Below are positions 46,519 to 59,192 of a DNA stretch of 64,000 nucleotides, in pieces. Position 1 is the stretch's first letter, and each line of letters begins with the position of its first letter. Location of the stretch: NCBI GenBank assembly GCA_003988795.1, contig QYAK01000046.1:1-64000 (forward strand), read 5' to 3'. This DNA comes from Proliferodiscus dingleyae. Its lineage: Eukaryota > Ascomycota > Leotiomycetes > Helotiales > Lachnaceae. A program made the position numbers and the translations under genes. The notes beneath the pieces are model-generated. The model saw nothing but the letters and a program-made list of their open reading frames with translations. It made no database searches and had not been told where the DNA came from.

Positions 46519-47604
46519 TCATTCTACTGACTTTCTCTCTACAATTTCAAAGCCCCGGATTTGTACTGGCATTCCAGTCCTCAACGCCGTGTGAACGGCC
46601 TCACAAACGATCAACGCCCGCAGCGCCTCCTCTCCACTGCAACTAGGTCTTTCTCCGTTCCTCACAACATCTACAAAGTGCTTGACCTGTTCATCAAAAG
46701 GAATTTTGTCCTTCTCAAGTCCCAACCCCTCCTTCGTCAAAACCTCACTCCACGACTTCTTGCCGTCATAGCTCCACTTCTTCAAATCCGGTACACTCAG
46801 ACTACCCTCCGTCCCAATGATCCTGTAGAATCCTTCTGCGTCTTCTACTTGAGGAATCATAGGGTTTTCGCCCGTGCCGGCTTCGAAGTTCCAGGGAGAT
46901 GGAGCTGCATCACTCAGTAGGAATGTGCCAACCGTGCCACTCTCGAACCTCAAAATAATTGCAGCTCCCTCCTCAGCCTCAAACTCTCTCGTTTTGCTCA
47001 TCTCGAACGCTGCTACTTCAGTGACGTGCCCTAACAGATATTGCAACAGATCAACTTCATGAATGAGGTTGATCTCTATAACGCCAGCTTGTCGCCGCCA
47101 GGAGCCTAGGTCGTCAAAATACGGGAGCGGCTTAAAGAGAGCCCAGGTTCCTTGTACAGCTATGATCCTCCCCAGGGAGCCAGAGGAAAGGCATGCTTTA
47201 GCAGATAAGAGATATGGATTAAAGCGTCTGTGGTGCCCAACTAGTAGCTTCACTCCTTTCGTTCGAGCGCGTTCTACTACGATACGTCCATCTTTCAGAG
47301 TGGTAGAGATGGGCTTCTCTACTAGCACGTGGACTCCGGCTTCGATTAATTGAAGGGATAGAGGGACGTGGGTAGCGTTTGGGGTGCAGACTATTGCTGC
47401 ATCTGGTTTGTCGGGGGAAGCGAGGAGAGACTCGAGAGAGGAATAGTGTGTTGTTTGGAGAGAGGCAGCAAGGGATGGCCCCGCGGTAGAGGGCTCTACA
47501 AGAGCAATTAATGTAGTTGATGGGTTCGATACGACCGACTTGGCATGCCTGGGCCCGATGAGACCTGCGCCTACGACGGCGACTTTCAGGGGTGAAGTAG
47601 ACAT
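46519..47604 (-). CDS. Gfo/Idh/MocA family oxidoreductase, 361 aa
   Basis: Single exon. The N-terminal Rossmann fold starts with VAVVGAGLIGPRHAKSV, followed by AAIVCTPNATHV and the family hallmark VLVEKPIS (EKP, whose Lys is catalytic). The C-terminal beta domain has GVIEINLIHEVDLLQYLLG, where the His/Asp pair lies over the substrate. Members are NAD(P)-dependent dehydrogenases of sugars, inositols and related cyclic polyols. It lies between qutB and qutC inside the quinate cluster, so a cyclitol such as quinate, a quinate derivative or inositol is a reasonable substrate guess, but this is inference from position only. Confidence 0.9.
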   Translation of the reverse strand: MSTSPLKVAVVGAGLIGPRHAKSVVSNPSTTLIALVEPSTAGPSLAASLQTTHYSSLESLLASPDKPDAAIVCTPNATHVPLSLQLIEAGVHVLVEKPISTTLKDGRIVVERARTKGVKLLVGHHRRFNPYLLSAKACLSSGSLGRIIAVQGTWALFKPLPYFDDLGSWRRQAGVIEINLIHEVDLLQYLLGHVTEVAAFEMSKTREFEAEEGAAIILRFESGTVGTFLLSDAAPSPWNFEAGTGENPMIPQVEDAEGFYRIIGTEGSLSVPDLKKWSYDGKKSWSEVLTKEGLGLEKDKIPFDEQVKHFVDVVRNGERPSCSGEEALRALIVCEAVHTALRTGMPVQIRGFEIVERKSVE

Positions 47605-48356
47605 AACCAGAAATTTGGTATGGAAAGGCTTTGAAAAAGTATGAGCATTAAGACGGGAAATAGTAAGTGGAGCTTATTTAAAGATATAGAATCACCCCGA
47701 TGGGATTTGTTTGCGCTTTTCGAAATAGTACTTTACCGCCCCGAATCGCGGCTCTGGCTCCAACGCCTACACATACACAAGGTGAATAAGCTGGGGCCCC
47801 GCCAACTCCACAGATTAGACCCCTCAGTCTCATATTTTCGAGATCTTGATCTCGAGCACTGGCATATGCGCAATGTATAGCTGCAGTAGAGCTGATTGTG
47901 CGAGCTTTCGCGCAGTTGACATGAATCGCGTTGAGTGCTTTTCCACGGCAAAATATTCAGCCGGTTGGGCCCAGTAATAGCACAACCATTACTATCAAGA
48001 CATCATCGCATTGCGACAGAAGCCGATACTAGCCTCTTGAATCCTTTTCCTTGTCTCTCCACTGAATAATGGAGGCGACAGCAGCTCCCACTTGGCGTGT
48101 AAGAGAGATAAGGGGCTGGTCTCTGGACCTTGTTTTAGCTGATACTACGATTCAAGTTCCTTCTTTCTTCACTTATTAATCATCAATACAAATCTTGAAC
48201 TTGTACAGCAATGAATTTTAGTTATTGATACAATGTAAGTATGGATAAATAGTACATCTTTATTTAAAATATTGCTACTATCCAATACCTATCCAGTAGT
48301 CAAGCTGACGAAAATGCCAGTCCACATATACCCGCACTAGTCGTCAGCAAGACAAA
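47605..48356. other. divergent promoter, oxidoreductase and qutC
   Basis: 752 bp between divergently transcribed genes, so they may be co-regulated. The half-site-like GGATAAAT lies at 48242-48249, but no full QUTA palindrome was found. Confidence 0.5.
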
Positions 48357-49578
48357 ATGGCACACAAACCAGCAATAGCCTCTCTTTCTCTCGGCGTATG
48401 TCTCATCACTTCGCCTGGATTCCCTGCTCATCTAAAACTGACACATTCAGCGCGCATGGCTTCACGAACTTCACCCAAAGTTCACCGCAGCAGCCAACGC
48501 CGGCCTGCCGGCGATCGAAATATTCTTCGAGGACCTCTTGTACCTCGCCTCATCTCTTCCAGGCGGTCCCACGCCCTCAAACCAGCTTCTCGCTGCCCGC
48601 AAAATTAGAGATCTCGCTGATTCACTCAACTTAACCATCATGGCGCTCGGTCCATTCAGTAATTGCGAAGGTGTGTTATCAGAGGACGTGAAAAACCAGA
48701 AGATTGAGGAGTTAAATCTCTGGTTCAAGATTGCCACAATCTTGGGTACAGACATCATCCAGATCCCGAGCACGTTTGAGATCGAGGGCATGACAGGAGA
48801 CATGGACGTCATTGTGAAAGATATGAGGGAGATTGCGGACCTAGGAGCTCGACAGACCCCGCCATTTCGGTTTGCGTATGAGAATCTGTGTTTTGGAACC
48901 TGGAATTCGAAGTGGGAGGATGCCTGGGATGTGGTGAAGGGCGTTGACAGGGAGAATTTCGGACTGTGTTTGGATACTTTCAATATTGCTGGGGCGGGGT
49001 GGGCTGACCCCAGCTCGCCGGATGGTAAACTTCCAAATGCAGATGAGGCTTTTAGGGAGAGCTTGAAGCGCATGGTGGAAGAGGTTGATGTGAGGAAGAT
49101 ATTCTATGTGCAAGTCGTCGATGCAGAGAGACTATCTCAGCCCCTAGACGAGCGGCATCCGTTCCATGTTGATGGTCAAAGACCGCGTATGAGTTGGAGT
49201 CGGAATGCGAGATTGTTTGCATGTGAGGAAGAAAGGGGTGGCTACTTGCCTATTATCGACGTGCTCAGGACAATTTGTAATGAGACGGACGGTTTAGGAT
49301 ACACGGGTTGGATATCGATGGAGTACTTCAACAGGAGCTTGACAAGGGAAGGAACTCAAGTGCCAGCGGAGCATGCGGCAAGGGCAATCGAGTCTTGGAA
49401 GAAGCTTGCAAAGATTATGGGCTGGGAGGAGAATATTGAGCTTGAACAGGGGAGAGAACCCGCTGATGTCGCCAGACCGGTTTTGAAGGCAGTGGAAAGT
49501 GAAGAGATCCCAGCTGGAATCTGGGGTCGGAAACAAATGATACAACCAGATGTATTGACACGCGAGATACAAACTTGA
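48357..49578 (+). CDS. qutC: 3-dehydroshikimate dehydratase QutC (qa-4), 388 aa
   Basis: A 39-bp first exon (48357-48395, MAHKPAIASLSLG) is joined by a GTATGT intron to 48451-49578, giving SLSLGRAWLHELHPKFTAAANAG. The product is a TIM-barrel of the AP-endonuclease-2/xylose-isomerase type: AIEIFFEDLLYLA, GPFSNCEGV, FAYENLCFGTW, FGLCLDTFNIAGAGWADPS, VQVVDAERL and GYTGWISMEYFNRSL. The Glu, Asp, His/Gln and Glu of these motifs form the divalent metal site. It converts 3-dehydroshikimate to protocatechuate, the step where quinate catabolism leaves the shikimate-like intermediates. Cytosolic. Confidence 0.95.
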
Positions 49579-50135
49579 AGTTCGTTAGCAGCATGGGCGG
49601 CGTTAGAGCACTGAGCATTTTACAATGAAGAACTGATAAATATGACGCATGAAGTCGGTCCAAGAAAATCATCGTACACTATTCGTGGCACTCGCCGTAT
49701 GCTCAATCAGCGGATCATTCTTATCAAAGACCGAACATTTTCAGAAACATGTTTGAGAAGTTCTCTTGCCCCTTATCCACCATCCTAATTAAAGGCTGTA
49801 GCAGAAGCCAGAATAAGGTGCCTTCTAGTCCCAACAAGCTCCGAAGAGCCAATTCAATCTACCAACGCTCCGTTCAGAACAAGTTTCAAGATGAAAATAA
49901 TGCTCTGGCAACCTCTACAGGCTGCATCGCTGGGGTGCACATTCGACACAGGTGTTTCTCTTTCCTTGAGAGTTGAGGTTGAGCAAAATCGATTCTTCAT
50001 TCTCTATCGACGCCATCGTTATCCGTTCCCCAGAGTAAGACGTAGCCTGTCCCCTCTTCCCCAAACTCCACGCTAGAAAGTCAAAGTAAGTGAGAAAACA
50101 TAGCAGATTACCCTTCTACTCGTGAAAATGTCATC
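49579..50135. other. convergent intergenic spacer
   Basis: Between the qutC and PRPP synthetase stop codons. Marks the right boundary of the quinate cluster as seen here. No gene supported. Confidence 0.5.
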
Positions 50136-51802
50136 TTAGTCATAAGTATGGGTGAATAGCGGAGAGATTGATTCGCCATAATGGTTCCTTCGAATGGCTT
50201 CAGCGAGCAGATTCGACAGATCCAAGGTCACGAGCTTCTTCGTAGCACGCGCCTTCTCGGGCGGAATAGGAAAAGAGTTCGTGACTAGGATAGTATCGAT
50301 GCAGTCACAGTTCTGGAGCTCCTCAAGCGCATCACCGCCAAAGAGACCATGCGTGGCAATGCAGTAGACTCTCTTTGCTCCACCACGCTTCTTCACGCAC
50401 TCTGCGGCCGCGATCCAGCTTCCAGATTTGTCGATCATATCGTCAACGATGAATACTGTTCGATTCTTGACGTCACCCACAAGTGTGATTAGCTGCTCCA
50501 GACCTGGGTCCTTGAATCCTTCCTCTTCCTCGTCCGATGAGTCTGCAGCATCTGCAGAGCCGCCAAGCGCCTGTAACTCGGGCTGGAAGAATGACGACGC
50601 CCTTGACATGGACATTGGGTCATCCTCGGGATTGTCGAGCATCGTGGAATTAGACATTGCAGATTGCGTCGGCGATGGATAGTCGTCAGGGACGACATGA
50701 CCGTGTACAAGTCTGCCGTGTGTGATGTCTCGTGCTCGTTCATCTGTAAACTCTTGTTCTTCCTCAATAGGCGACGACCGTGTCTGCCCCGCTTGGGCGC
50801 GGGCTAGAGGGGATGGAAATGCGCCCGAAGAACCATTTTGAGATCTGAAATGAGGTGACATAACTTGCGTTTCTCGAGGCGACGATTGACTGACTGAGCG
50901 ACTGTGTCCTCCTCGGGGTGGTGTGCGTTGTGCCGACTCTGTTTTCTGGTCCTTAGTCTGTAAACCGCTGAGCACAGGCTTCCGGCCGGCTTGTGATGCG
51001 CCATCCTCTGAACTGATACGTAATCTGCTGACATCTGAATCTAGATCTGCCTCTGGTACTAGGCCGTCAAGACGATTCATGATCATACTTGCACTCATAT
51101 TCCCACCCCCACGACGTTTATCTGTTGTGACCATGCCGAAATTCAGCTTCAGAGCATCTGCCAGAGAGGTAACTCGTTTTGTGCCGCCAGCGTTCTTCGA
51201 AACACACACAGCTTCTTGCCAGTTCGATACGTTATGTCTAATCCACCTCGCAATTATCGGCTCCGCATGTAGGTTGTCGACTGGGCATTTAAAGAACCCC
51301 TGCATCTGGGATGCGTGTAGATCGATTGTGATGACATGGTTGATTCCGGCCACATTAAGTAGATTCGCAAGCATCCGTGCTGTGATTGCCCCTCGATGAG
51401 ATTTCTTCTTCGATTGCCGACTGTATGGGAAATACGGTAAGACCGCTGCATGTGTCAGTCCTGGCTATCAGTTTGATGCGGGGTGACTGACCAGTGATTT
51501 TGTTCGCGGAGCTGCCTTTGCACGCAGAGATGAGAATGAGTAGCTCCATAATACTGTCATTGATCTTGCTGCTGCCTGATTGAACCACGAAGACGTCCTT
51601 CTCCCGAATGCTGGTGAGGATCTTGACACTGGTCTCTCCCTAGAGTAACATCAGCATCAGCATTGTGGGGTGACCACGGATGATTGCGCACATTTGCAAA
51701 TTGTGAGAGCTCTACAGCTGCTGGATCCATCCCTAGATTCGAGCATATTTGCGCTGTGAGGACTGGGCATGAGCTGCCCGCGAATATAAGAGTGTTCCGC
51801 AT
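50136..51802 (-). CDS. ribose-phosphate pyrophosphokinase with large insertion, 522 aa
   Basis: Exons 51692-51802, 51492-51639 and 50136-51445, all phases closing. PRPP synthetase motifs are clear: SQFANGETSVKI, PYFPYSRQSKKKSHRGAI (ATP site), IDLHASQMQGFF, TDKRRGGGN and the ribose-5-phosphate loop FIVDDMIDKSGSW. About 190 Ser/Pro/acidic residues are inserted between RRGGGN and the loop domain (roughly residues 195-390, with SDEEEEGF near the end). Yeast Prs5 has a non-homologous insertion at a like place, and it is needed in cell-integrity signalling as part of PRPP synthetase hetero-complexes; I infer a Prs5-like subunit. It makes PRPP from ribose-5-phosphate and ATP for nucleotide, His and Trp synthesis. 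Confidence 0.92.
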
Positions 51803-52002
51803 TGTGTGGTGGTTTGGTAGAGGGAGAGGGAAGCTTAGTGCCGGCAGAAGCTTCTAAAAATCTTTTTGTGATGATCCCTGCGCGGGCCACTGTATAAGTA
51901 CGAAGTTTCGCCCGGCAGACAGTAAGTCACAGACCACCAACATTACACCAAAGCTTATGCTTGATTGCAGATATCATGCATGACGTGTGATCAGCAGCGT
52001 AG

Positions 52003-53882
52003 ATGGGCATTCCTCGTTTGACCCAAACTTTGCGCCCGTTTGCTTCATCCCGGTCGCTCTCCGGTCAAGATGTAGTCATCGACGGCTCGGGCTTCGCCCA
52101 CCATGTGTACCATGTTTGCTTGAGCTCAAGATACACTGCTAGGAATCGGTTCGAGACTGGGATATCTTACAATGAGATTGGCGAAGTCGCCCTGGCATGG
52201 TTGGATGCGCTACAAGAAAGCCATGTCACAATGTAAATTCATAATTTATCCTGGATACTCACGATCTCAGCTCATTAAGTGGCAGAAGAAACATATATTT
52301 CGATGGCTTCCTACCAGATGGCAAGAAGGATATCAGATACAGTAGAATGCTTGCACAAACCCAGAAATTATTTGCGTATCACCAGGACCATCCTGTTCCA
52401 TGCCAGCTTCTGTCGACAGCCGCCATTCACGAAAATGTCTCTCAAAACCTCTTCAAACGCTGCAATGTACAACATCATCTGACAAAATTACCTCCTCCAT
52501 CATTCTTGGTACCAGCAGTTCTGGAGGTGCTCCTAGCCTCCGTTAAATACAATGCTCTTACTGAAGTTGTTCCGGGGGAAGCTGATATCTACTGCGCCAT
52601 ATCAACGAAGAAAGTCGGTGGCGTTGTGCTCACTGGCGACTCTGACCTCTTGGTGCATGATTTGGGTGAGCAAGGCGCCGTTATGTTCTTCAGTGATATA
52701 GAAGCAAGCTCGGATGGTCATTTTGACGCTTTACGTGGCCCAATATTTCAGTCACATGCAATTGCAAACCGACTTGGCCTAGAGAGCCCGAACGCTCTAC
52801 GCCCTCTAGCATTTGAGATGTTCATAGACCCCCATCTCTCATTTGGAGAGCTTCTTGCAAGGGCCAAGTGTTCTATGTCTGCTGACAGTGATCCCGTCAA
52901 GTATGCAGAATTCCGGAGAGAATATGACCAGTCATCAATTGTTGCTATCAACAAGACTAAAGCGACAAAAGTCACAGCAGTTCTTCGAGCTCTTGATCCG
53001 CGCATTTCAGAATATGTGCTTCAATTTCCCTACTGTGCTGAATTGGCTAGCCAGTGCCCCAGGGACATCAACTTTAATACAACCTTGCATGTCTTCCTCC
53101 CGTTTCTCGTTGACTGCCCTACTCGCACCAACGCGTGGGAAATGTCCATGTCTATTAGGCAATTGGCATATGGTTTGCTAGATCTAATTGTCCCAGATGA
53201 ACAACATGTGTCAAGCATTTATGAACACAAGAGGCAGGAGGCAATCACAGCCGGGCGCGAACTAGCATTGCCAGATGCTTCCCAGATCCCCGTAGCGTGT
53301 CATAGGCTCGTTGAACTGCTTTCCTCTCAGCTACATCTTGAGATTGACACTATGGGAACGAAGTCTAAAGCAGACATATGGATAGCGGCGGCCATATATC
53401 AAGATGTGGAATGGTCCTACGATAATTCAAAGCAATGCCTCAGCCAGCTCTTAGGCGCGCAAATAAGGGCTCTGAATACTGAGTCTGAAATTACTTGGGA
53501 TATGATTCATCTGTATGCGCAGATGCAGGGATCATACTACTCCTTCAGGATGCTCAAGCAGATCATTGACATTGTGATTTCTCATGATCATAATATTTCC
53601 TCATCAACGCCTATTGTGACGCTACGAGATGTTTTACAAACCTTGCCGCCTTTGCAGAGCCTCAGGGAAGTAACACAACTTGCTTCGATATTCAGCTCAG
53701 TTGAAGAGTTCGGCATGGTAGAAGCAGCGCAGAAAATATTAGGGATTTCTTTACCTAAGCTGCCGTCGAAAGAGAGTGTTCAGCAAACGAAGAAGAAACG
53801 CAAGAGGAACAAAGAGCCAGTTTCTTCAAAAGCACAGAGTCGACGACTGTGTAATCCATTTGAGATTTTGGAGATGGAATAA
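52003..53882 (+). CDS. Asteroid/XPG-type nuclease-fold protein, 610 aa
   Basis: Exons 52003-52232 and 52280-53882, joined in frame to give SHVTIGRRNIYFDGFLP. The start MGIPRLTQTLRPFA and the acidic residue in VVIDGSGFAHHVY are the XPG N-domain; EVVPGEADIYCA and VVLTGDSDLLVHDLG are the XPG-I acidic motifs, giving the Asteroid (XPG-I-2) arrangement. FEN1 and XPG themselves are structure-specific DNA nucleases; Asteroid-group proteins are less known, and the first acidic residues here are partly kept, so activity is possible but unproven. The C-terminus is basic (KKKRKRNKEP), a likely nuclear localisation signal. It starts 200 bp from the divergent PRPP synthetase gene. Confidence 0.88.
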
Positions 53883-56074
53883 AGTCGGTTGGTAACACAA
53901 AGTGTCACCAGTGTGAAACTTCAACCTTAGTCACGCGGCTTATACGAAACCATATGTCAACTTTTGGAAGTAATTATCAAAGCCAATACAAGCCTTTCGA
54001 GGCGTACAATTAGTAGTATATACACATCTAGCTTTATCAGCTCGAATTAATTTCGGGTCAAAGGTATTCTATTTCGAAATAATCCTTTCCGTTCTTGCAC
54101 ACTCATAATCATCACAGACTAACTAAGTCGAGATGGATAGGTGCTATTGGCTAAATCAAACCCCTATCGCTATTTTATACAACACTAAAAGCTTTCTCGA
54201 TATTAATGCTGAGCTCATCATTAGGTATCTAGCATCCAATCACACGAAGCAAGAGTGGACCCCGATGAGGGTTTTCGGCAGCACATTTCTCTGAGTTCAT
54301 GTGTCATTAAGGTCACCGAAGAGGGCTCAAAGCGCATGTGACCGGATGTAGAATAGCAATAGTTTAAAAGGACACAGAATATATGCCTATCAGAGCAGGA
54401 TTCGTGAGCGGGGTTTTCGTTTTCACCAACGTCGTCCTCCGTAGCACAAGATATCGTTTGAACCAAATTCAAACGACCTCATCACTTCGCCAGTGTGTTG
54501 ATGATTTATAATTTAAACCATAGGACTCAATTTCGAGCTAGTTATCCTGAGCTACGATGAACCAGCCGAACATCTACAATTGTGAAGTACAGCACAAGGA
54601 CACCGGTCACGTCGCTTACCAGCGCCTATCTTTCCCAACATACTAACAAACACCGCTCCCCGAATGATTGCTTTACCACTAGGACTTTTGCTCTCAGCAT
54701 ACCAAGCATTCATCATATCTCGATTTTAGAATATTTGCCAACGGTCTTGGAGATAAAACGAGCGCTTTATCCAAATGGCTCTGTCGAGGATCTGGCGATC
54801 AGCATAGAATGGACATTCTCAATGTACCAGAACAAGATGACAAATATTCCCACGACCGATTGACAAATCGAGGGAGGGAAGTCAAATCACTTATCAGACT
54901 CCGTGGCACATTTTCAGTGATAATGTATGCAGACGCATGCATAACGTCAATCTCCGAAGTCTCATCCTATCGGGGATGCTCGGCAGACGCATGAGCTTCT
55001 CTCTGCGGAGACCCTCAAGAGACCTGTCGCGACTCTGGTCCAATAATCCTCTGTTTTCTTATTTTGGAAAATTGGTCACTTCTGCCGGGGGTCGGCCAAT
55101 ATGTTTATATTGACATCTTAGTCTCATCGACGGGCAAGGCAGAAAGTTACACACGATTCATCGATAAGCATAATTATCCAATCGAGGATGGATCTCCAGT
55201 CAACGATGGGACGATCGAGCTGGTGGAGGGACAGTCGACATCATGGTAACCAAAACCACCAGAAACATTTGCAAAAGTTCCTTGAGTACCGATAGCAAAT
55301 CTATATCAGCTCCGCCCGTGTAAATCAAGCGGGGGCTTCAATGAGGTAAGACATAGTGTACATCAAGAATGCCTTGATCGGCACTAGATATGTGGGGTCA
55401 GTCTTCAGTCCAGACAATTGTCAAGCTACCCGCTTTAGCGACACTCACGCAAACGGCCGGAAAATATCCACTCGAGTTTCAGCAATTAGCTTGTGCTATT
55501 GGAGTATCAGAGATTGTCAAACCCCGAGATTCGAGTAGCCCGGCTACGCTCTAGGATCGTCAGCCACTGGCCATGTAATGAATACCCCCAACTAGCAGGC
55601 GACCAAAGGCCTGGCCTTTTTTAACTCGGATAGGCCTGAAAAGGGTTCACACTCGAGTCTCATTCTTGCCATCCCAAGAAACAAATGTTAGCATCAGATA
55701 CCAGCTGTGCGTCGAAATTCACATTCCTTGGTTGAGTTGCAACCTCATCCACTTACGCGCTGATTGGCGAAGGAGGGATCTCCAGACGACATCGGCCAAC
55801 GCACGTGGGTAGAACTCATAACTTTTGTAGGTAAGTGGCGGTGCACTATAGCGTATTTGGTGAGATACCCCACCGACTACCCTAGATACTTGCGGGATTT
55901 AAGACAGAGAAGCTAACCGCGGCCTTTGTCTTAACTTTTTATCCCTCATATTGACGAGTATCTGCTTTTCATGCTGCCTCATTTTGGATTTCCCTAACAT
56001 AACTCGTATAATCGCCTCTTCAGCCTTGCAGTTACCCCAACTCACCAGTGTTTAGCTGAGAACACTGCCAGGGT
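53883..56074. other. 2.2 kb gene-poor stretch
   Basis: The longest empty region of the window. Short frames occur (for example 54582-54863 and 55064-55249, plus strand) but none has a family motif, and stops break them all. 53940-54220 is AT-rich. I see no terminal repeats, transposase motif or RNA gene. A decayed gene or mobile element cannot be excluded. Confidence 0.5.
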
Positions 56075-58896
56075 ATGGCTACAAAGACCATTAAAATCGA
56101 AGATCCCATCCGACCAGTAAGATCAACGGGAAACAGCAACGCTGGCGGAGTCTACCCTATCAGAACAAGGTCAAGATCAATAGAGCGCCGAAGCCTCAGG
56201 TCTGCTGACCACGAATCGCAAGATATCGAAGACGAGGACTCAGGACTCCATCGCGCTGGTGACTTCAAAAGTAGACAGGTACTAAATATGTATTATCCAA
56301 ACGTGGTAAAACGCTTACATCGTTTCCTCTGCAGAACTTTTCTGGCAAAATTCTGCTATGGCTAGCTTATCAGTCGATCGGTGTTATCTATGGTGATATT
56401 GGGACCAGTCCTCTCTATGTCTTCTCATCCACCTTCACCGAGGAACCCTCTCATGAGGACCTCATCGGAGTGTTGTCGATCATTCTTGTGAGTCTTCCTC
56501 GCGTTGTGTTGGGTACCACAAATACCTCTATGAAATTGCGATGCCAAAATACGCCTATCAGAAGTGCATTTTGCCGTATTTTGGTTGACATTGGTTGTCA
56601 CTGCTAACACAAACTACTTAGTGGTCACTAACGATGATGGTCACGGTGAAATATACTCTAGTCATCCTCCGTGCCGATAATGAAGGAGAAGGTGGAACTT
56701 TTAGCACATACTCACTTCTCTCAAGATATGTCAGTACCCGAATGTGTCACAGCTGAACCAAGCTCATTCTCATATAGGCCAATATCACTAGGCGTGATCC
56801 ACGGGAAGCTTCTCTGGTCAAAATGGAGCGTTACCGGACAAATGACCTATACGGTGCGAGTCAGCATATTCGTTCTGGCATCGAGAACAGTAAGTTTGTT
56901 AAAGGCTTGCTCAAAACCATTGGAGTTCTAGCCGTAACTATGGTGATGTCGGACGGTGTCTTGACGCCAGCGCAATCTGTCCTCGGAGCAGTCCAAGGGC
57001 TCACTGTTGTTAAACCTGATATCTCAAACGCAACCGTGGTGGGGACGACTTGCGGAATTCTGATATTACTCTTTCTTATCCAACCATTTGGTACAACGAA
57101 GCTTGCAACGACATTTGCTCCGATCGTTATCATTTGGCTTGGTTTCAATGCTGGATTTGGTATCTACAACCTTGTCAAATTCGATCATGCGGTGCTCAAG
57201 GCATTCAATCCAGGATATGCGTTTGGTACGCCACTCAAGCTTTCCCAATCTTGCTTCCAGTACATATCAAGTGAATGAGATGCTAACTTCAACAGAATTC
57301 ATGGCACGAAACAAAACAGAGGGATGGAAGATGCTTGGTGGCGTCCTGCTTGCTTTTACGGGAGTCGAAGCGCTATTTGCAGACCTGGGTGCATTCAGCA
57401 GACAAGCAATCCAGATCAGCTGGCTTTGCTATGCTTTCCCTTGTCTACTTTTAGCATATGTAGGACAAGCTGCCTACATTGCTCACAATCCCGGGGCCTA
57501 TAGCAATCCCTTCTATAACTCGGTTCCCCCTGGAATGCTCTATCCATCCCTGGTTATTGCCCTTCTTGCTGCCATTGTTGCATCGCAAGCAATCATTACA
57601 GCATCATTTCAGGTAAAAACCCCAATCCGAGAAGGTTTGGAATGATACTGATGATAAACAGCTTATGGCTCAAATCATGAAGCTATCGTATTGCCCGCAG
57701 ATCAAAGTCATTCATACCTCAAAGACTTTTCATGGGCAGCTCTATGTGCCCATCGCAAACTGGCTACTCATGCTGGGAAGTGTGCTCGCTGCTGCGATTG
57801 CTAATAATGTGAGCTTCTTGGTCTTGGGTCTTTAGATACGAACTGATGTTTCCAGACCACAACACTTGGAAATGCCTACGGTGTATGTGTCATGTTTGTC
57901 ACATTCTTCGACACCTGCATGGTAACATTAGCGGCCTTGATTGTCTGGCGTCGGCCTCCTTACTTCGTGTTCTTCCCATGGCTCATAATTGCGTGTCTGG
58001 ATGGCCTCTACCTTTCATCATCTCTAACAAAGTTTACCCACGGCGCCTGGTTCACACTGACTCTTTCTGGCGTATTGAGCTGTGTACTCATCTTATGGCG
58101 ATTTGGAAAGGAAGAGCAATGGCAAGCAGAGGCATCCGAGCGTTTCCCGACGTCTCACTTGGTAAAGAAAGACTTTGATGGACGCCTCCGACTGACTGAA
58201 AAGTTCGGTGGGGAAACTTTGAGCGCCGTGAAAGGCTTCGGAATCTTCTTTGACAAAGCAGGAGAGACATCACCTTTAGTATTCACTCAGTTCCTCAGCA
58301 AACTCATAGCTGCTCCAGAGGTCATGGTTTTCTTCCATCTTCGGCCGCTTGAGACACCGACGATTCCGCCACAAGAACGATACTCCATTTCCCGCCTTGG
58401 AATTCCAAATTGCTACCGGCTCATTGTCAGGCACGGATACACAGACGAAGTCATCACTCCCGACCTCGGTTCTCTGATCTGCGAACAAGTACGCGAATTC
58501 ATTATCAAGTCTGCTGCTCCAGATCCTGTCCGCGAGATTAAGATTGCTTCTGATGACGTCGATAACGCAAACTTTGATAGCGAAGCCAAAGCTACCGTTT
58601 CTTCATACCTAGAGACCGAAAAAACTTCATCATCATCTTTGCAAAGGGACTTGGACTACAGGCTCAAACAGGAAGCCATGGCGAACGACCTCTCTAAACT
58701 CGAGCATGCATTCTCGCAGCAGACGCTATATATTATTGGCAAAGAGCAAATGAAGATCCGGCCGGGAACTAATCTTTTCAGGAAACTTTTATTACGTATA
58801 TTTTTATGGATGAGAGAGAATACTAGGAACAAGATCGCAAACTTAAAGGTACCGACTGATAGAGTCGTCGAGGTGGGGTTTGTCAAGGAGATATGA
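56075..58896 (+). CDS. hak1: HAK-type high-affinity potassium transporter, 805 aa
   Basis: Seven exons: 56075-56278, 56335-56487, 56622-56729, 56778-57225, 57296-57612, 57662-57808 and 57856-58896; all phases close. A hydrophilic N-tail is followed by the KUP/HAK/KT signature LAYQSIGVIYGDIGTSPLYVFSS, then LRADNEGEGGTFSTYSLL, GDGVLTPA-like SDGVLTPAQSVLGA, FEFMARNKTEGWKMLGG, GVEALFADLGAFS, AIANNTTTLGNAYGV and about twelve membrane segments. The C-terminal third is cytosolic and hydrophilic, ending DRVVEVGFVKEI. These plasma-membrane proteins take up K+ against a gradient, by K+/H+ symport in Neurospora and Schwanniomyces, and are usually induced by K+ starvation. Confidence 0.95.
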
Positions 58897-59192
58897 AGTC
58901 GTCCTGAAATAGACGTGTTGGCGCGACCCTAGGTGTCCTGTCAGATGACTTGAATATAATGATCACGAATCTTCTTTTGGATAGAGGCTTACTGGTGAGC
59001 TCTGGGGAGAATAGAATGAGAAATATTTGGGCGGCAATCGGTGATAGGACTGTCAGTCATTTGGACTCACAAACATGATTACTTTTCAATATGTACATAC
59101 TTTTATCTTATGACTGGCTCAATAGGCTTTCATGCCTCATTGCCTCGAGCGAGTTCTCACATATCTCACAGCGCCATTTATCGCGCCGTTGT

